Shown piece by piece: positions 12,101 through 22,074 of a stretch of 64,000 nucleotides of DNA. The first letter of the stretch is position 1. Each line of letters opens with the position of its first letter. The stretch is taken from contig JAHRHY010000004.1 of assembly GCA_019671135.1 (NCBI GenBank), forward strand, positions 2,790,001 through 2,854,000. The letters are read 5' to 3'. Below the pieces are notes generated by a model, which saw nothing but the letters and a program-made list of their open reading frames with translations, was not told where the DNA came from and did not search any database. This DNA is from Linnemannia hyalina (Eukaryota; Mortierellomycota; Mortierellomycetes; Mortierellales; Mortierellaceae). A program made the translations under genes and the position numbers.

Positions 12101-14597
12101 TGACACGAATGCTCGACAGGTCTTTATTCGAGGCGACCAGACGAGGCAGAGCCTTGAGAGCAAGCGTGAGGAGGAACGGGTTCTTGACGAGGTCTTTGAC
12201 ATTGGGGATCGTTGTCAGTTTGTCCATGTACTCCTTCGCCGACCACACAGCCTGATCACTGAATGCCAGCGCAGGCTGTGGATCCTGCGCATACAGCTCG
12301 ACATACTTCTCTATCTGGTCCTCGGAGAATGGAGCAATGACGACCTCCTGGAATAGATCCTGGGAACCAGGAGCGTAATGATCTGCCGGCAGCGGCTTGA
12401 AGCGATCTTCGTACGGGGTTCCGAGGAACTGGGTGCGACAGCTGATGACCATCTTGGTGTTCCACTGTCCTGGTTGGTTCAGCATGTTGGTCCGGTGCAG
12501 ATTGACCAATTGTTGACTCTCGTCGTACCCATCGCAAATAAGGATGAGTTGGCGGTGCTGCTTCATCTCTTGGATCTGGTCATCGCTAAAGTTGTTGGCC
12601 CTCAGCTGCTTGGCGATCAGGTCCTGGTCGGGGCGGTCAATGGTGGGAAGACTGATGAATAATGGGATGGGTCCGCCCTGCTTATAGTCGGTCCAGAGTC
12701 GATGCTCGAGATGGCGATTGAATGTCGATTTCCCAGACCCAGAGTCGCCTAAGGTCAACATCACTTGACGCTCGCTTGCCAGGAACTCCAGTACTTTCTC
12801 CAGGAGAGGAAAGGTGTCTTCGTCCTTGGCCCTCAGGTTGGCTTTGGCGAGTGGTTGGATGTAGAGTGAGTTGCGGCTCTGCTCCAGCCTCAGGGCTTTG
12901 TGCTTGTGGAGATCATATTCGAGAGGAGGGATATTTTGAACGCGAGCGAGCGTCGGAGACGATGCAGGCAGATGAAGGCGGTTCCTGAGTGGGTAAGGAA
13001 GATAGGCGGCGGTGTCCTGGTCCTGGTTGAGGTACTTCGATAGGGCAAATGCACTGGTACTGACGACCTGGTCAGCAGTGGCTCCTAGTTGGCGGATGAT
13101 GTTTTGCATCCAGGTCCTGACGCTCTCATCCTGGTCCCACTCTGAATCGTCCCTGTACAGCTCTCCAATAAGAGCAATAGCTTGCAGGCGGACGCTGGTA
13201 TCCCAGATGGTGTCGGATGCGATCTCGCCCAGCAGTTGGCAAATGCCCCATTGGAACAAAGGGTCGCGGCGACAGGGTGCCTCATAGATGAGCGTGTTGA
13301 GATCTTTGAGTTGACCAGCTTGAGCAAGGGCGTAAGCGGCACGAATAGCAGTGTACCACGGACGCTTCTGCCCTAACCCGAGCCCCTCCTTCATGCTCTC
13401 AAGCACACTTCGGCCACTCTCCATCAGCGACCTGGCGCCATCATAGACACTACCAGTAACCTCAACGACACCACCAAGGGTCTCCTGCAGCTTGCCGAGT
13501 CCCTCGAGAACTGCTCCCAGATCCAGCTTGAACACGGCCGAAACCTTGACGAGCCCATCCACAACCCCGGTAGAATGCCTGAGAACTGCTTGCAGTGGCG
13601 ATTCATTGTTTGGCACATACTGTAGTGCTTGGAACGCGTAGCATGCCTGATACATCAAGTAGGGATCTGAGCTGGCCTTCAAACCCGACAACACCCCAGA
13701 CAGAGGTTCGTGCTCCTCGACTCGATCCAAGTCCTTGACCTTGTGCTCCGCCATGACATCAAGCAGCCTGGAGACAGCCAAAGTGAGATGGAAAGGATGA
13801 ACAGACGACTGCTGGTGAATGTCCTGCAGGCGAACTCTGAGTATACGGAGGATCTTGACCAGGTCGTCAGGGAGTAGAGCCTCTGAGGGAGCAGACTGGA
13901 CCAATTGCACCAGACCTTGAAGCAAATCGACATCTAGAACAGCGTGGTCGAATGCCGTGATGGTGCACGACAGCAGCCTGCGATAGTGTTCGTTGTCGAG
14001 CATTGGCCCAATGAGAACCATTTCCGCGATTTCGGTCGAGTCCTTGGATGTGTCTTTCGTAAACTCATCCACCATGCGAGCTCCTAGCCAACGCAGACGT
14101 TCCTGCTCAATGGGGTCTTGCTTCATAGAATTGATCCAGGCAAGTTGGGCAACAGTGCCAGAGGACAAAACCTGCGAGGGATCCTCTTGCTGGTTGGTGG
14201 GATCGCCGACCTTGGGGAGCAAGCCAATGCATAAGGCAAGCTGAGGAGTGGTGTCGATGCTAGCACCGAAGTTGGGTAAAGTGATGAGGACGACAGGTGG
14301 TTTGATATTTTGCGGGAAGATGTTCAAGCGCGGCCCGGTCGGCAGAGTTGGCGGTTGGGCATTGGAGGCAAGGCTCTTAATCTCTGTGGTGGAGATTGAA
14401 TGGTCGATGTCGACACTGTACTCGGCGCTGACAATTGAGAGGTGATGAAGAGTTGCCTTGGTGCTCTGGGACTGCTTGGCCTTGGACTCTGAGCTGGACG
14501 ACCGAAAAAAGTTGAAGATCTTGCTCCATTTGCGTACATGCTGGGAGGAGGCAGACTTATTGTCGTGGTGTGAGGTTGAATGCGATTCCTTGGACAT
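9150..14597 (-). CDS. NACHT-type STAND NTPase with pentapeptide and WD40 repeats
   Basis: A single coding exon of 1,815 codons. I take the ATG at 14597, not the upstream in-frame start at 14645, because 14707-14608 looks like a 5'UTR intron (gtaagag ... ttactattag). Order: Ser-rich start; long helical region (about 130-600); P-loop GDSGSGKST (about 616); Walker B-like LILICDGYDES (about 685); helical C-part of the NTPase with FVHRSMLEYFF; pentapeptide repeats (about 1040-1100, ADLRG, ADLSG, ADLTG, VDLSR, ADLSH); about 14 WD40 repeats (1105-1720), enough for two seven-bladed propellers; acidic Tyr/Gly/Ser/Asp tail made of short repeats. Related fungal STAND proteins (HET-E/NWD type) act as intracellular receptors that oligomerise on ligand binding. 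No known effector domain (HET, patatin, TIR) is visible at the N-terminus, so the output is unknown. A truncated paralogue lies at 39.9-42.1 kb. Confidence 0.9.
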   Translation of the reverse strand: MSKESHSTSHHDNKSASSQHVRKWSKIFNFFRSSSSESKAKQSQSTKATLHHLSIVSAEYSVDIDHSISTTEIKSLASNAQPPTLPTGPRLNIFPQNIKPPVVLITLPNFGASIDTTPQLALCIGLLPKVGDPTNQQEDPSQVLSSGTVAQLAWINSMKQDPIEQERLRWLGARMVDEFTKDTSKDSTEIAEMVLIGPMLDNEHYRRLLSCTITAFDHAVLDVDLLQGLVQLVQSAPSEALLPDDLVKILRILRVRLQDIHQQSSVHPFHLTLAVSRLLDVMAEHKVKDLDRVEEHEPLSGVLSGLKASSDPYLMYQACYAFQALQYVPNNESPLQAVLRHSTGVVDGLVKVSAVFKLDLGAVLEGLGKLQETLGGVVEVTGSVYDGARSLMESGRSVLESMKEGLGLGQKRPWYTAIRAAYALAQAGQLKDLNTLIYEAPCRRDPLFQWGICQLLGEIASDTIWDTSVRLQAIALIGELYRDDSEWDQDESVRTWMQNIIRQLGATADQVVSTSAFALSKYLNQDQDTAAYLPYPLRNRLHLPASSPTLARVQNIPPLEYDLHKHKALRLEQSRNSLYIQPLAKANLRAKDEDTFPLLEKVLEFLASERQVMLTLGDSGSGKSTFNRHLEHRLWTDYKQGGPIPLFISLPTIDRPDQDLIAKQLRANNFSDDQIQEMKQHRQLILICDGYDESQQLVNLHRTNMLNQPGQWNTKMVISCRTQFLGTPYEDRFKPLPADHYAPGSQDLFQEVVIAPFSEDQIEKYVELYAQDPQPALAFSDQAVWSAKEYMDKLTTIPNVKDLVKNPFLLTLALKALPRLVASNKDLSSIRVTRVGLYDMFIEQWLKKNQLRLCMSTLDKEKLTVFNSLVEGDFIDCGINYLLRLSVAIFQEQDGNPVVQYIHRHDKESWKGAFFGTGLEAKLLLEASPLVRTGNHYRFVHRSMLEYFFSRVIYNPAKVDEQDFHSSIETISSASLSSDTNGPLFQRSLLEEPSIIQFLCDRVRLHSDFEQNLRAIIDQSKTSSNATIAATNAITILVRAGVTFNSADLRGIKIPGADLSGGQFDSAQLQGADLTGVDLSRSWLRQADLSHARLEGVRFGELPYLKVEGTVWACAYSPDGRMLGVALWGDGLGIGIFDTSTWQRIHLITATEYVMSVAFSPNSQRIVSGDMKGMVRLWDCTSGEGLLVMTGHTDIIRSVAYSPCGSRIASSSDDKTVRLWDSETGVCFFVLKGHIGMVLSVKFSHDGRQLVSGSNDGTIWFWNSGTGEPGIVLSPSLGVIASLAISPDGRWIASGHEDGNVRLWDMVSGSSGPVLQGHAEAVEGIAFSPNGQLIASASLDRWVILWDASTGDFISKLDGHSGFVLDVTFSPDGLTIASVSNDRTVRLWEASFSPSSVEIQDQIGDARKVAYSPDDSSLFSFFRPCAFREGDDTTGTHISVSIELSDPESICSQAFSSDGRRIATSYLDGSVRLRDPSTGAAGPVLEGHSSPVWILAYSTCGRWIASSDDDSIVLLWDLRDTERRYVLVDAGAGDDSEIEGLKFSPTGHQIAVCSNGGMVWLFNPETTVLLASKKLMEKAILALDYSPNGQQLALGTHMSVALWDLQSDELNLELNVTVRSEEAMFKCVTVAYSPCGQFLASSNADYIVNLWHRQLTEGDIESWLCAGALRVFHTFIVDMSWNPVVPTEFITASMDGCVRVWRVSSDDGAVTVRMLRGTNLRTLCSTGVVLEGATGLSPIHQALLVQRSACGMGMLSYDYGSDDGSEDDDGYYYGSEDGDGYYYGSEDGGGPDNGSDDDNVSDDDNVSDDESEDEE
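9166..9330 (-). repeat. Minisatellite coding for the acidic tail of the STAND protein
   Basis: Two near-identical 30-bp units (9236-9265 and 9266-9295, each containing cagatccatagtaatatcc) and three shorter units around cagacacattgtcg (9176-9225) encode the repeated YYYGSEDG and SDDDNV motifs at the C-terminus. The units keep the reading frame. The tail of the paralogue at 39.87 kb lacks them. Confidence 0.85.
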
Positions 14598-15067
14598 GGC
14601 GTGTGCACTAATAGTAAACAAAGTAGAAGTCGCGTCAGTAAACATTAGTCCGTGTTGCGTTGATACGCAAAGGTCAGAAAGCGCAATGTCCCTGTTGTCT
14701 CTCTTACCCTGGAGGAAATCAAAGTTCTTTGTTGGGTGTTGGAGATTGGACAGGCTTGTGGCAATGTGGGACAGCGGGACAGAGTCGAAAAAAAGAGATC
14801 GAAGGCAGTCTGTCGCATAAAGAAAACAAGGCGCGATGAGCCAATGTAAAATGGGCAGTGCAGTGTCATCCGCGGGGCTGAGTTTGCAAGCAACTCACAT
14901 TGGAAAAGCACAGAGCTGATACTGTTTCTTGCTTGGTCTGCTTGGTTAGAACGTATTATTTTTTTTGGTATGTTTGTGTGTTGGCTGGATGGGAGAAAGA
15001 CAAGTAGAGAAGCAGGCAATTGCTATTGGGAGAGTTGAGGCTATGATGTGTTCAGCAATGATAAGCG

Positions 15068-15440
15068 TGGTATGTGAGCTAGAATATTGGACGCGAGAGT
15101 TGTACCTCTCCAAGCTTGGGGTGCTCGGCACTTGTTACGTGCAAGACGGACAAGCACGCAGAAGGGCGATTGGCTGAGCACGGAGAAGGTACAGAGAACT
15201 GAGAAAGAGAATTTTGAATGATGGAAAGATGTTGGAATGACCAACAGGCGCTAATGTAAGTAAGGTGTAATGAGGGACAAGGAGATTGGCGGTGAAGAAG
15301 ACGAATGAAGGAGATGGAGAGTAGTGACAAGAGGAGTAAGGCGAGTGTTGCAAAGTGGAAAGAGAGAGAGGGAGGGAGCAGAAGAAAGAAAGTAAATATA
15401 GAGACGCCCCATGGTATTCGTATAAGCATGCATTGTTCTT
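15068..15440. repeat. Promoter-side flank of the STAND gene, paralogous to 42047-42420
   Basis: Blocks such as ttggacgcg, gttgtacctct, caagcttggggtgctcgg and gagaaggt.cagagaactgag occur in the same order in both places. Copy 2 is fused at its left end directly to the pentapeptide-coding region. Confidence 0.85.
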
Positions 15441-16430
15441 TTTGTTTTGTTTTGTTTTGTTTGTTTCCTTTCCTTGTCCCAATGCAATAACGTATGGCGC
15501 TTTGCCATCTTTTCTCTTTCTTTTTCTTGCCATAGATGGATTGATCGATTACACTTCCTGTGGGACAGAAACGCAAACAATGGTGAACACTAGCTGAAAG
15601 TGAACATGGGAGAGTCGTGAGTTGTCAAGACGCTTACAAATACCATGATAATTTGTTTGTAGAGAAGTTTTTCACAAAGGACAAAAAGTCGTAAACTGAG
15701 CATGAAATGGGTACTAGTATTTCGTTCCCCATACCCTCATCTACCAATCTCTTCGTCCATTTCTTTTCTCTACCCCCTTGTTTCGAACTCGTTGCAAGTG
15801 GCGGGTAGGTGGGTTGGTCATATTTGAGGGCGGACAAGCGCTGGTGGCGATTTTGCCTTCTTCTATGACGACTCGAGTGTTGGATGTATGGGTGGGAGTG
15901 GAGGGCCTTGAGGCGTAGGAGGGTAGGATAACAGGAATAGTAAGGTAGAAAGAAAAGTATGTGTGTGGCAGGGTAAGGAGTAAAGGGCGGAAAAGGTTAG
16001 AAAGAAAGAAAGAAAGAAAGAGACGAGGAAAGAGGGAGGGGAATGGAGGAAGGAAAGAAAAGAAAAAGAAAACGAAAAAGAAAAAGAAACTGTAAAAGAA
16101 AGAAGAAAGGAAGAAAAAAAGAAGAGGAGAGGGCGACAACGCGTTGTCGTCATATCGTCGATCATTGATAAAATCGTACTCGTCTCAGGATGTCCATTAG
16201 CAACGATGGGATCAAAAGCAGCAAACACGTCCTCGTCCTGACTACCAGTCTACCAGTCGCGTATAGTAACCCTATGTGAGCCTCAGTTACGATCGACACC
16301 CTATGCAGATCAGATCCCTGTCCTTTTATTCTATCGTAGAGAACAACTTAGATAATTAGTATATTTGATTGTTCGTTGCAAGGAAGGCGAACAAAAGCCC
16401 AACAAAGGTCCTTTCCCTGCATTCGTCTTT

Positions 16431-16597
16431 TCTTGTTCCACTCCACAACAATAACAATAAAAGCATTCCCTCACTCCTCATTATCGTAACAGTAACCCAT
16501 TTCGATCTAGTAAAGTAAGCAACTTGCCTTGAACCATAACCCTGCCCATCCGACACACGGCATTCGTTTTTATTTTTTTATTTGGCTTTCGAGAGAG
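16431..16597. repeat. Dispersed repeat, also at 39218-39380
   Basis: Shared blocks include ccactccacaacaat, aaagcattccctc and cccattttgatctagt (ccatttcgatctagt here), then ggctttcg at the end. Translated on the minus strand, both copies give a related peptide with the core FTRSKW or LTRSKW. It may be a remnant of a mobile or repeated element; no terminal repeats were identified. Confidence 0.65.
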
Positions 16598-17385
16598 GCA
16601 TGGATGGGACATAGGATCAAAGAAAAAAAATAAAGGCTTACCAGACGAGCGATAGGCAGGCGCTGGATAGTGAACAACGATGCAGCGAACTTAGACAAGG
16701 AATACTATTGCCAACCCTGCAATATAACTCAGCCCCATTTCGCATAGGTTTATTCGAGAAAAGAACCTACCCTCTTGTCGTGTGATTACAAAGGAAAAAG
16801 AAGGGTGACAATTATCGGAATGCTCGAATGTGGCAATGGGCTCTGCACAAACAAAAAAGAAAAAAGACCTGGGAGATAACATGAGGATTCAATGCACGAC
16901 CCACCCACCCTTGTTTCCCCCCATGCAAACAGTCGATCGGGATAGGTTACCGAAAGCTGCCTTTGCTCGTCTACATTATCAACGGTCTTTATCTTGTTCA
17001 TTTCTACCAATTCAAAGTAGCCCGCATGTTAGAGAGATAGATAAACCCAAAAGGAAGCCCTCCCTCCCTCTCGCCCAACCAGTGGTCCAAGATGTGATTA
17101 ATTTTTTCAACAAGCGAACATTTCTCTCTAGACATAATCGTACACACAAAAAAGCTTGATCAAGAAGATGCAACAATTGGCGCTGACTTGATGCGACCTT
17201 GATTTTAATCTTCCTTCTCTTTGGTCCCTCCTTCTCTCTTTGATCCCTCCTTCTCTCTTTGATCCCTCCTTCTCTCTTTGCTCCCATGAGGTTTTGTAAT
17301 CGAAGGTTGGACGTCCGATCCCTTCCTCTCTTCGCTTCTGATTTGTCTTGTTCCTTTGATCTGTGATATCTTGGGGCTGGCATTC

Positions 17386-17416
<31 letters not shown>

Positions 17417-17762
17417 AAGAAATCCGCTTTTTGGTCTTCCTGGCTTCCACACCCATGTCATTGAACAGGTATATGGGTAACGGCAACACTTCGATAATGA
17501 TAAAAGCAAATCAAGAAGAAACTCAGAAACGTGCGCAGTGAGCTATAAAACGTCTTCTTATTTCGAGATTGTCATTTCTCTGTCATTCGAACGCTCCCCA
17601 GGAAAAAAAAAGGATGGGTCACAGAAGAAAAGTTCCAAGAGGTTGGTCCTTTATTGGAAGTATGTTACAAGAAGGTTGTCAAAGCACCAGAGAATGAGAT
17701 AAGGTATTAAAGAGAGAGATATATATATGTGTTTCTCGGCCTGAACAAATTAGACAGCAAAT

Positions 17763-18643
17763 TTACTCAGAATGAGTACGACCCAAGGGTCCAACAGGCA
17801 ACCTAACGAACGTCGCAGTAGGAACATACAACCCGGCAGCAGCATTATACCACGCCAACAACGCAGTGACAATACCCAACCCACCACCAACACGGGTAGG
17901 ATAGTTACCAGCCTCCAAATGTGCCAAATGACCCGCGGCCAAGAAGAAGAATGTCAATGTCAAGACAAAGAACATGGAGGAGAGGGCAACAGTGGAACGG
18001 AGGGTGGCGATCCACATGATGAAGGTGAAGAAACCCCAAGAGAGGAGGAAAATTCCAAGGGCGTTGTCAAGGGCGTGAGGGTCGATTGTTGCGCCTTCGT
18101 AGGCGGGGACGATGCCGAAGCCTGGGATCAGGATTGCTGCGTATGACAGCCAAAATGCGCCGTATGATCTATCATTGGCATTGATAGTAGTAGAAAGTGT
18201 TGGAATCAGTCTCCTGTGAGAAGATAGGTGGATTGACGAGGGGAGAAAAAAGGTGAGGACAACTTACGTGAAGGCGGTGGCACCAAAGTTGTTGCCGACC
18301 TTGAACTCCCACATGCCGGCCAGCATTTGGGTGATGCCTCCATAGAAGCATGCCAGTCCTGTCACGACCTGGACGGGTCCACCTGAAGGCACACCAGCAC
18401 CGACATTAAAGAGAGACAACACGACTATGAGTTATTGAGAGAGATTGGAAAGTGAGAGGTTAGGATGTGTTGTTGTCTTGAAGCTTGTGGGGAATGATTG
18501 CAGGCGAAGGAGTATGAAGGGAGAGACGTACAGGTGGTGAGTGCGAAGGCCGAGAGACCCAAGGGGCCAGGGTTGGCGACAGCGACAGGACCGGCGGGTG
18601 CGTTGCCACGGTGGTTCGAGTCTTTCAAATCTTCGAGCGACAT
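17763..18643 (-). CDS. GPR1/FUN34/YaaH-family acetate transporter
   Basis: Three exons (18643-18532, 18424-18268, 18168-17763) join in phase to a 224-aa protein. The family signature NPGPLGL is at residues 24-30, followed by about six membrane helices with SYGAFW near residue 90 and a glycine-rich FYGGITQMLAGMWEF segment. Members of the family (yeast Ady2/Ato1, Aspergillus AcpA, bacterial SatP) carry acetate with protons across the plasma membrane and are usually induced on acetate or poor carbon sources. Length is typical for the family. Introns start gtacgt and gtaagt and end atag. The gene is isolated, with more than 3 kb of non-coding DNA upstream. Confidence 0.93.
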
Positions 18644-21600
18644 AGTGTGTAGGAGGTGTAAGGGTATAAAGAGGAGTGGTGAAAGGCGAAAGAGGCGAAG
18701 GTGGTTGAGATGCAAACAAGTCGAAGAGGAGTGAAGAGAAAGAAGAAAAAGAGAAAAAGAGGTTTCTTTTGTATGAACCTGGAAAGTGGGGAAGAGGGTG
18801 TTGTTGTTTAAAAACAGACAGACACTCAGCGATTGTTCGAGATCGAAATAAAAACAGCTGAACGATAATAAAGAGAAAGATATACAATGGGTCAAGTTGA
18901 ATGGGCGGTGGTGGGTCAAGAATTGAGCTCAAGACAGAGAGACAGGAATATGGGGTGAGTTGAATGGAGTGGGGAGGAGGTAGGACAGGTATCAGTACTT
19001 CTCTGTCTTTAGATATTGTCAGTCAACTCCAGTGTGTTGCACATGAACCACACTCAGGGAAGGAGTGATTACCCGTCCACTGTTCTGGCCATGGAGGTGG
19101 AACGAATGCTTCGTCGCCAGGTCAATAACAACAAGGGGTGGACTCGTCTCGACTCGACCCGGATAAAAGGACAGTCTGTATACCGCAGCATGATAACAAG
19201 CATGAGAAGCACCCTAACTGCAATTGACTAGGACGTACAGCAGGAATCCCTTTCTTTCCCTTTGATGGAAGGAAAATGTAAGTGAGCAAACCACTGTACA
19301 CCATGAGACAGACAGAGACCGCCAAACTCTAGTAGGCAGGGAACAAGTACTGTGAAACTTAAAAATAGATACGTCGATCAGGCACATTTGAGGTTGTACT
19401 ACTGAACATAAGGAAAAGGAGGGGTTATCTGGCCACAAAAAACAAACAACAAACAGAACGATAACACAAAGCAAAAGGTTCATGGACAGAGAGAGAAGGC
19501 GGATAAACCATTCTTTCATACTCTGTTGATGTGGCGTCAGAAACCTAGGCACAAGTTGCTACCTTCAACTCAAACTTGCCATGTCAAAGAGCAAAGACAA
19601 GAAACAGCCAGAGAGCTGCTTCGAACCCACCATCAGAAACAGCTCACTCTTGTTTCTCCACAGTCGAACGAGAAAGCATTAGCTTTTCGGTGTTAAAAGT
19701 CCGAGTCATACACTCCACTTCTATCTCCCCACAACAAACAAACTGTTTCCACTGGGGTAAAGAAAGAACGAAAGGGTTCATCCTACCCCACGGACACACA
19801 ATACCACACCTCTCACAGCCAAAAAACTTTTTGTGCGGACCATGCTTTTTTCCGAACACCAAAACACCCCTCCTCCTTCTCCTTGCTCTTCGCTCCCCTA
19901 TTCAGATACCTCGAGCAGGCACAATCAACTCCCCTGCTTAGCGAATGTATTTGCATGCGCGTATTATTTTCCCTTTTAGTGCAAAATGGTGTCGTTGGAC
20001 ACTTTGTTGTCGTCGCACAAACACATAAACAAACGAACAGTAGGCTCAAAATGCATAATTGAACCAACTTTTCCCTCTGTCTCCTTTATTCCTTTTTTTT
20101 TAGCCCATTGCAATTTACCCAGACCTACAACATAGGGGGTATGGAGGGGGTAGAGGAAGGGTGTTTCATTGGGCTGAGGCAAAGGTTGAGAGATGAGGCA
20201 TTGCTTGTTCTGTAGCAGGAGACAAAGTGGCGATGAGAGACAACGACGACGAGAAGAAGACGTCAAGGCGGTGAAGAACGGCGATGCCTGTTGTGCCTTA
20301 GACCTACTAAACACGAATGAGGCGCCTGAGGTATCATCCCGCATTACGAGCTCCCTGTCTTGGCTACCCTTTTCCCGAACTTCTGTTATGTTAGAGTTAG
20401 AGACAAACCTAGGTCAAAAGAGGCTAGCACGCTCAGCTGCGCGTGTCCATGCCATTATAAATTATCATCCGACGCCGACGAGGTGGGCATTGTTAACCTT
20501 GCTCCCCCGGAGTAATCGTTTTCCACATGCCGGCTCTCCCGGGTTTTCAGTTCTACTTCTCTCAATTACAGACGCAAGGGCAGATGTAGACTTTAAATGC
20601 TTAAGGCCTTACATTAGGGAAGAATCTGTGTTCGTTTTCTCACGCCGGCAGTAGAGAGAAAGAGAGTGCGGGGAAGTGTGGAGTTGAAATAAGGGTGATT
20701 AGGGTAATATGGCGATGGGGATGGTAACGTGAAGAAAAAAGAGAGCCCTTTGTTGAGAGAACATTCATGGCATCGGTTGTGTACTGGTTTAAGCCAATCC
20801 CTCTTTGTTCTCTTTTCTGAAGGTGAAATTACGAGCGAAGCGATCGATTGTTCTTTCTTTGGATAATGGGAACATGTGCTGAAGGGAATTGAGGTACACT
20901 TGTCAACCCACTGCAGGGGTGTAACCCTTCAAATGCAAGTGTGCAGTCAGAGCAACCTACATCGACAAGTAAAGCGACAACGAGGCATTACGGCCAGTTG
21001 GCCAAGCGGGGTCAGAGAATGTAACAAAGTAACAAAGTAACAAAGTAAGAGATGAGAGTGAACCTGTGAAAAATGTAAAAACGAGCTAACGTCACGCAAC
21101 AGAGAGAGTACATATCACGAGAGAGGCTGTCCATGCTACAAGGAGAGAAGGAGGAGAGACGCGCCCTGCTTGTCCTATCCTCATTCTTGCCCTGGTAGAC
21201 GGCGTGCATTGACGTGTATCCATCTCTCAAGTATGTACTTGTTACTAGGGTTTCGTTCTTGCTCTTCCCCCCCCCTCTCTCTTATCCCTCGTTTCCTCCC
21301 ATTCACTCTCTCACTTCTCGTTTATCTTTTCTTGACAGTAATGCGTAGAAAGAGAAGACTCCTCTTCAATTGCCACTCTTCACATCTACACGGGTCACCA
21401 GGAGCGTCTATACAAAGAACTAGCAAGGGCGACAATGGTGTTCCCTCCTCCTTTATATACTGCTCCTCTCTCGCCCCCTATTTGCCTCTTATTTCCTTTT
21501 TTTTTTTTTTTTTTGCCTTTTTATGTTATCTTGACTACGTACCAGGCAAGAAGTAGCATTGAAGCATTTGTGCTGCTCGTGCCTTATGCCTTATATCTGT

Positions 21601-22074
21601 GCCCGTGAGGCCATGACTTCACCGACCTGCAACAAGCATGGCGACCAGGCCATGCAAGTAGACACACCAATTGATGATGTTGGGTTGAAAGGGGTTACCC
21701 AAAGGGATGCGCTCCCTCCGTTCGTTTCTTTATTTTTCAGAAGGGAAGGGAACCAAGCAGATCTCCTCTCTCTTCCTACGCTTTCCCTTTTTTTTTTATT
21801 TCTCTTGGCCGCTCGTTATCTTTTCCTTCCTTTTCCTGTCCTACTCCCCCTTCGCGCTCATTATCTTCCCTTTCTCTCGCTCTCCTTCTCTACCTTGCGC
21901 TTGTTCTCCAGGCCCCATTGCAACAGAAAACAGCAGCACGAGGAACATCAATCCCACTCCGTTTTCTCTTTCTTTCTTTCTTTCCTTTCTTCTCTCTTTA
22001 TTTCTTCTCTTTCTCTTTCCCATTCCCATATACCCTTTCCCTCGTTTTCATACTCAACTTTCTTATCTCAATAA
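18644..22074. other. Gene-free region
   Basis: Several short open frames (for example 20193-20654 plus) lack codon bias, domains or splice support. There is an 18-T tract near 21497 and pyrimidine-rich DNA from 21700 to 22070, which is probably the 5'UTR and promoter of the MFS gene. No tRNA or other RNA gene was recognised. Confidence 0.5.

Larger units (their letters stand above)
14708..17762. other. Upstream region of the STAND gene and gene-free DNA
   Basis: 14708-15440 is the 5' flank of the STAND gene; 15068-15440 is duplicated at 42047-42420. 15976-16135 is almost pure purine (gaaa/ggaa tracts). 16431-16597 resembles 39218-39380. 17225-17281 holds three 19-bp units (tccctccttctctctttga) and 17386-17411 is a run of 26 A. 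I see no coding gene. Confidence 0.6.

Noticed and set aside
14598..14645. Upstream in-frame ATG of the STAND gene (16 extra residues)
   Set aside because: The stretch lies in a probable 5'UTR intron (donor gtaagag at 14707, acceptor tattag at 14608).
15976..16135. Coding sequence on the minus strand rich in Phe/Ser
   Set aside because: Purine-rich simple sequence; the frames are low-complexity artefacts.
17222..17283. Possible CRISPR-like array
   Set aside because: The 19-bp units are contiguous with no spacers and low complexity; this is a simple tandem repeat.
20193..20654. 153-codon open frame
   Set aside because: No codon bias, no domain and no splice context; looks like chance.
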